Shown one piece after another: positions 5,823 to 6,352 of a stretch of DNA of 6,352 nucleotides (positions are counted from its first letter, which is position 1; every line of letters begins with the position of its first letter). The position numbers and the translations under genes are program-made. The DNA is from Nanobdellota archaeon. Its GTDB lineage: Archaea; Nanobdellota; Nanobdellia; Woesearchaeales; GW2011-AR15. Location of the stretch: positions 1-6,352 of the forward strand of contig JAAXVZ010000073.1 of NCBI GenBank assembly GCA_013335235.1, written 5' to 3'. Under the pieces are notes generated by a model. The model had not been told where the DNA came from. It saw nothing but the letters and a program-made list of their open reading frames with translations, and made no database searches.

Positions 5823-6338
5823 TCAAATCGCTTCTGGAAGATAAGGCTCTTTTGCTTCGCCATTTACAAACTGAGATAGTCTTTTCACCAGTTGAGTTAT
5901 TGTATCCCTTGTCGGCTTACTAAGCTCAGCGTAGTTATAGCCAATATTTTCCATCTTTTCAATAAATGGTTTTGGATCTATATCGTCTTCAAGAGACATT
6001 TCAACATAGATGCACCTCTGATCACCCTCGACTGGAAGGAAGCCAAGCGCTACATTTCTTGTAAATGCCTCTGCCAGGAAATCATATGCGTTCTCCTCGC
6101 GCCTGTCACTCCACCTGTTTCCATCCTGTCTTGCATCGACAATCAGATAGCTGAGAGTTGCGGCCAGGTTTTGCTGCCTTGCCCTTCCTATATCCACATT
6201 GGCAAAATCAGGAGCCTCTCTTTCATAGCCTGACCAGTCCAGATCTATTACATTGTACCTTCTGTTGATTATATCATTTATTGAGGGAAAATAATATGCG
6301 ACTGTGCTCTCTGGCAGCTTGTGCTCCCAGCCAGCCAT
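5823..6338 (-). CDS. Uncharacterised soluble protein, possibly 5'-truncated by the window edge
   Basis: I do not recognise this family. From ATG at 6338 it encodes 171 residues with no signal peptide or membrane helix. It is acidic and has many aromatic residues. Notable stretches are NRRYNVIDLDWSGYERE (25-41), RQQNLAATLSYLIVDARQDG (54-73), ENAYDFLAEAFTRNVALGFL (82-101), an acidic MSLEDDIDPKPF (114-125), and a helical C-terminus TQLVKRLSQFVN. The strand/helix alternation suggests a compact alpha/beta domain. The frame stays open through the four codons to the right edge, and the only GGAG directly abuts the ATG with no spacing. The true start may therefore lie beyond the window. It ends in TGA 36 bp before the phoU-like gene, with a separate promoter between, so functional linkage is not implied. 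The smooth protein-like composition supports a real gene. Confidence 0.7.
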   Translation of the reverse strand: MAGWEHKLPESTVAYYFPSINDIINRRYNVIDLDWSGYEREAPDFANVDIGRARQQNLAATLSYLIVDARQDGNRWSDRREENAYDFLAEAFTRNVALGFLPVEGDQRCIYVEMSLEDDIDPKPFIEKMENIGYNYAELSKPTRDTITQLVKRLSQFVNGEAKEPYLPEAI

Positions 6339-6352
6339 CTCCTGTATTATCC

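Noticed and set aside
5892..6233. Plus-strand open frame of 113 codons opposite the uncharacterised gene
   Set aside because: The minus-strand frame is longer, better balanced in composition and co-directional with its neighbours; the plus frame is Cys/Ile-rich and has no ribosome-binding site I can see.

Overview
The window is a stretch of archaeal chromosome with every supported gene on the minus strand. Most of it (1-4835) is the front part of an A-type (archaeal/vacuolar-type) ATP synthase operon, read from right to left as atpH-atpI-atpK-atpE-atpC-atpF-atpA. atpA runs off the left edge; atpB, atpD and possibly atpG would be expected beyond it. The archaeal assignment rests on the gene order, the A-type subunits, TATA-like boxes at typical archaeal distances, GGAGG/GGTGAT ribosome-binding sites, one apparently leaderless start, and an AbrB-PhoU fusion regulator of a kind common in archaea. 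I cannot fix the lineage from this window.

Layout from the right edge: (a) 5823-6338, a soluble protein of unknown function whose frame is open to the right edge; (b) 5787-5822, a 36-bp gap with a TATA box placed for a leaderless mRNA; (c) 4917-5786, a PhoU-like regulator with an N-terminal AbrB-type DNA-binding domain; (d) 4836-4916, an AT-rich 81-bp gap holding the likely atp operon promoter; (e) 1-4835, the atp genes, tightly packed, with 4-bp ATGA (atpH/atpI) and GTGA (atpE/atpC) overlaps and gaps of 4-44 bp elsewhere. No stretch over 300 bases lacks a gene, and I see no RNA genes, mobile elements or CRISPR.

Together, AtpI and the AtpK ring form the membrane ion path, AtpE and AtpH form the peripheral stalks, AtpC sockets the rotor onto the ring, AtpF sits on the central axle, and AtpA is the catalytic subunit. 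This is mostly a conventional locus. The points worth a second look are a His/Glu-rich extracytoplasmic insertion in AtpI, a c-subunit ion site with a Na+-like residue set, a hairpin directly after atpK, and a 10-bp motif shared in opposite orientation by the phoU-like and atp promoters. The last suggests, without proving, that the phosphate-type regulator controls ATP synthase.
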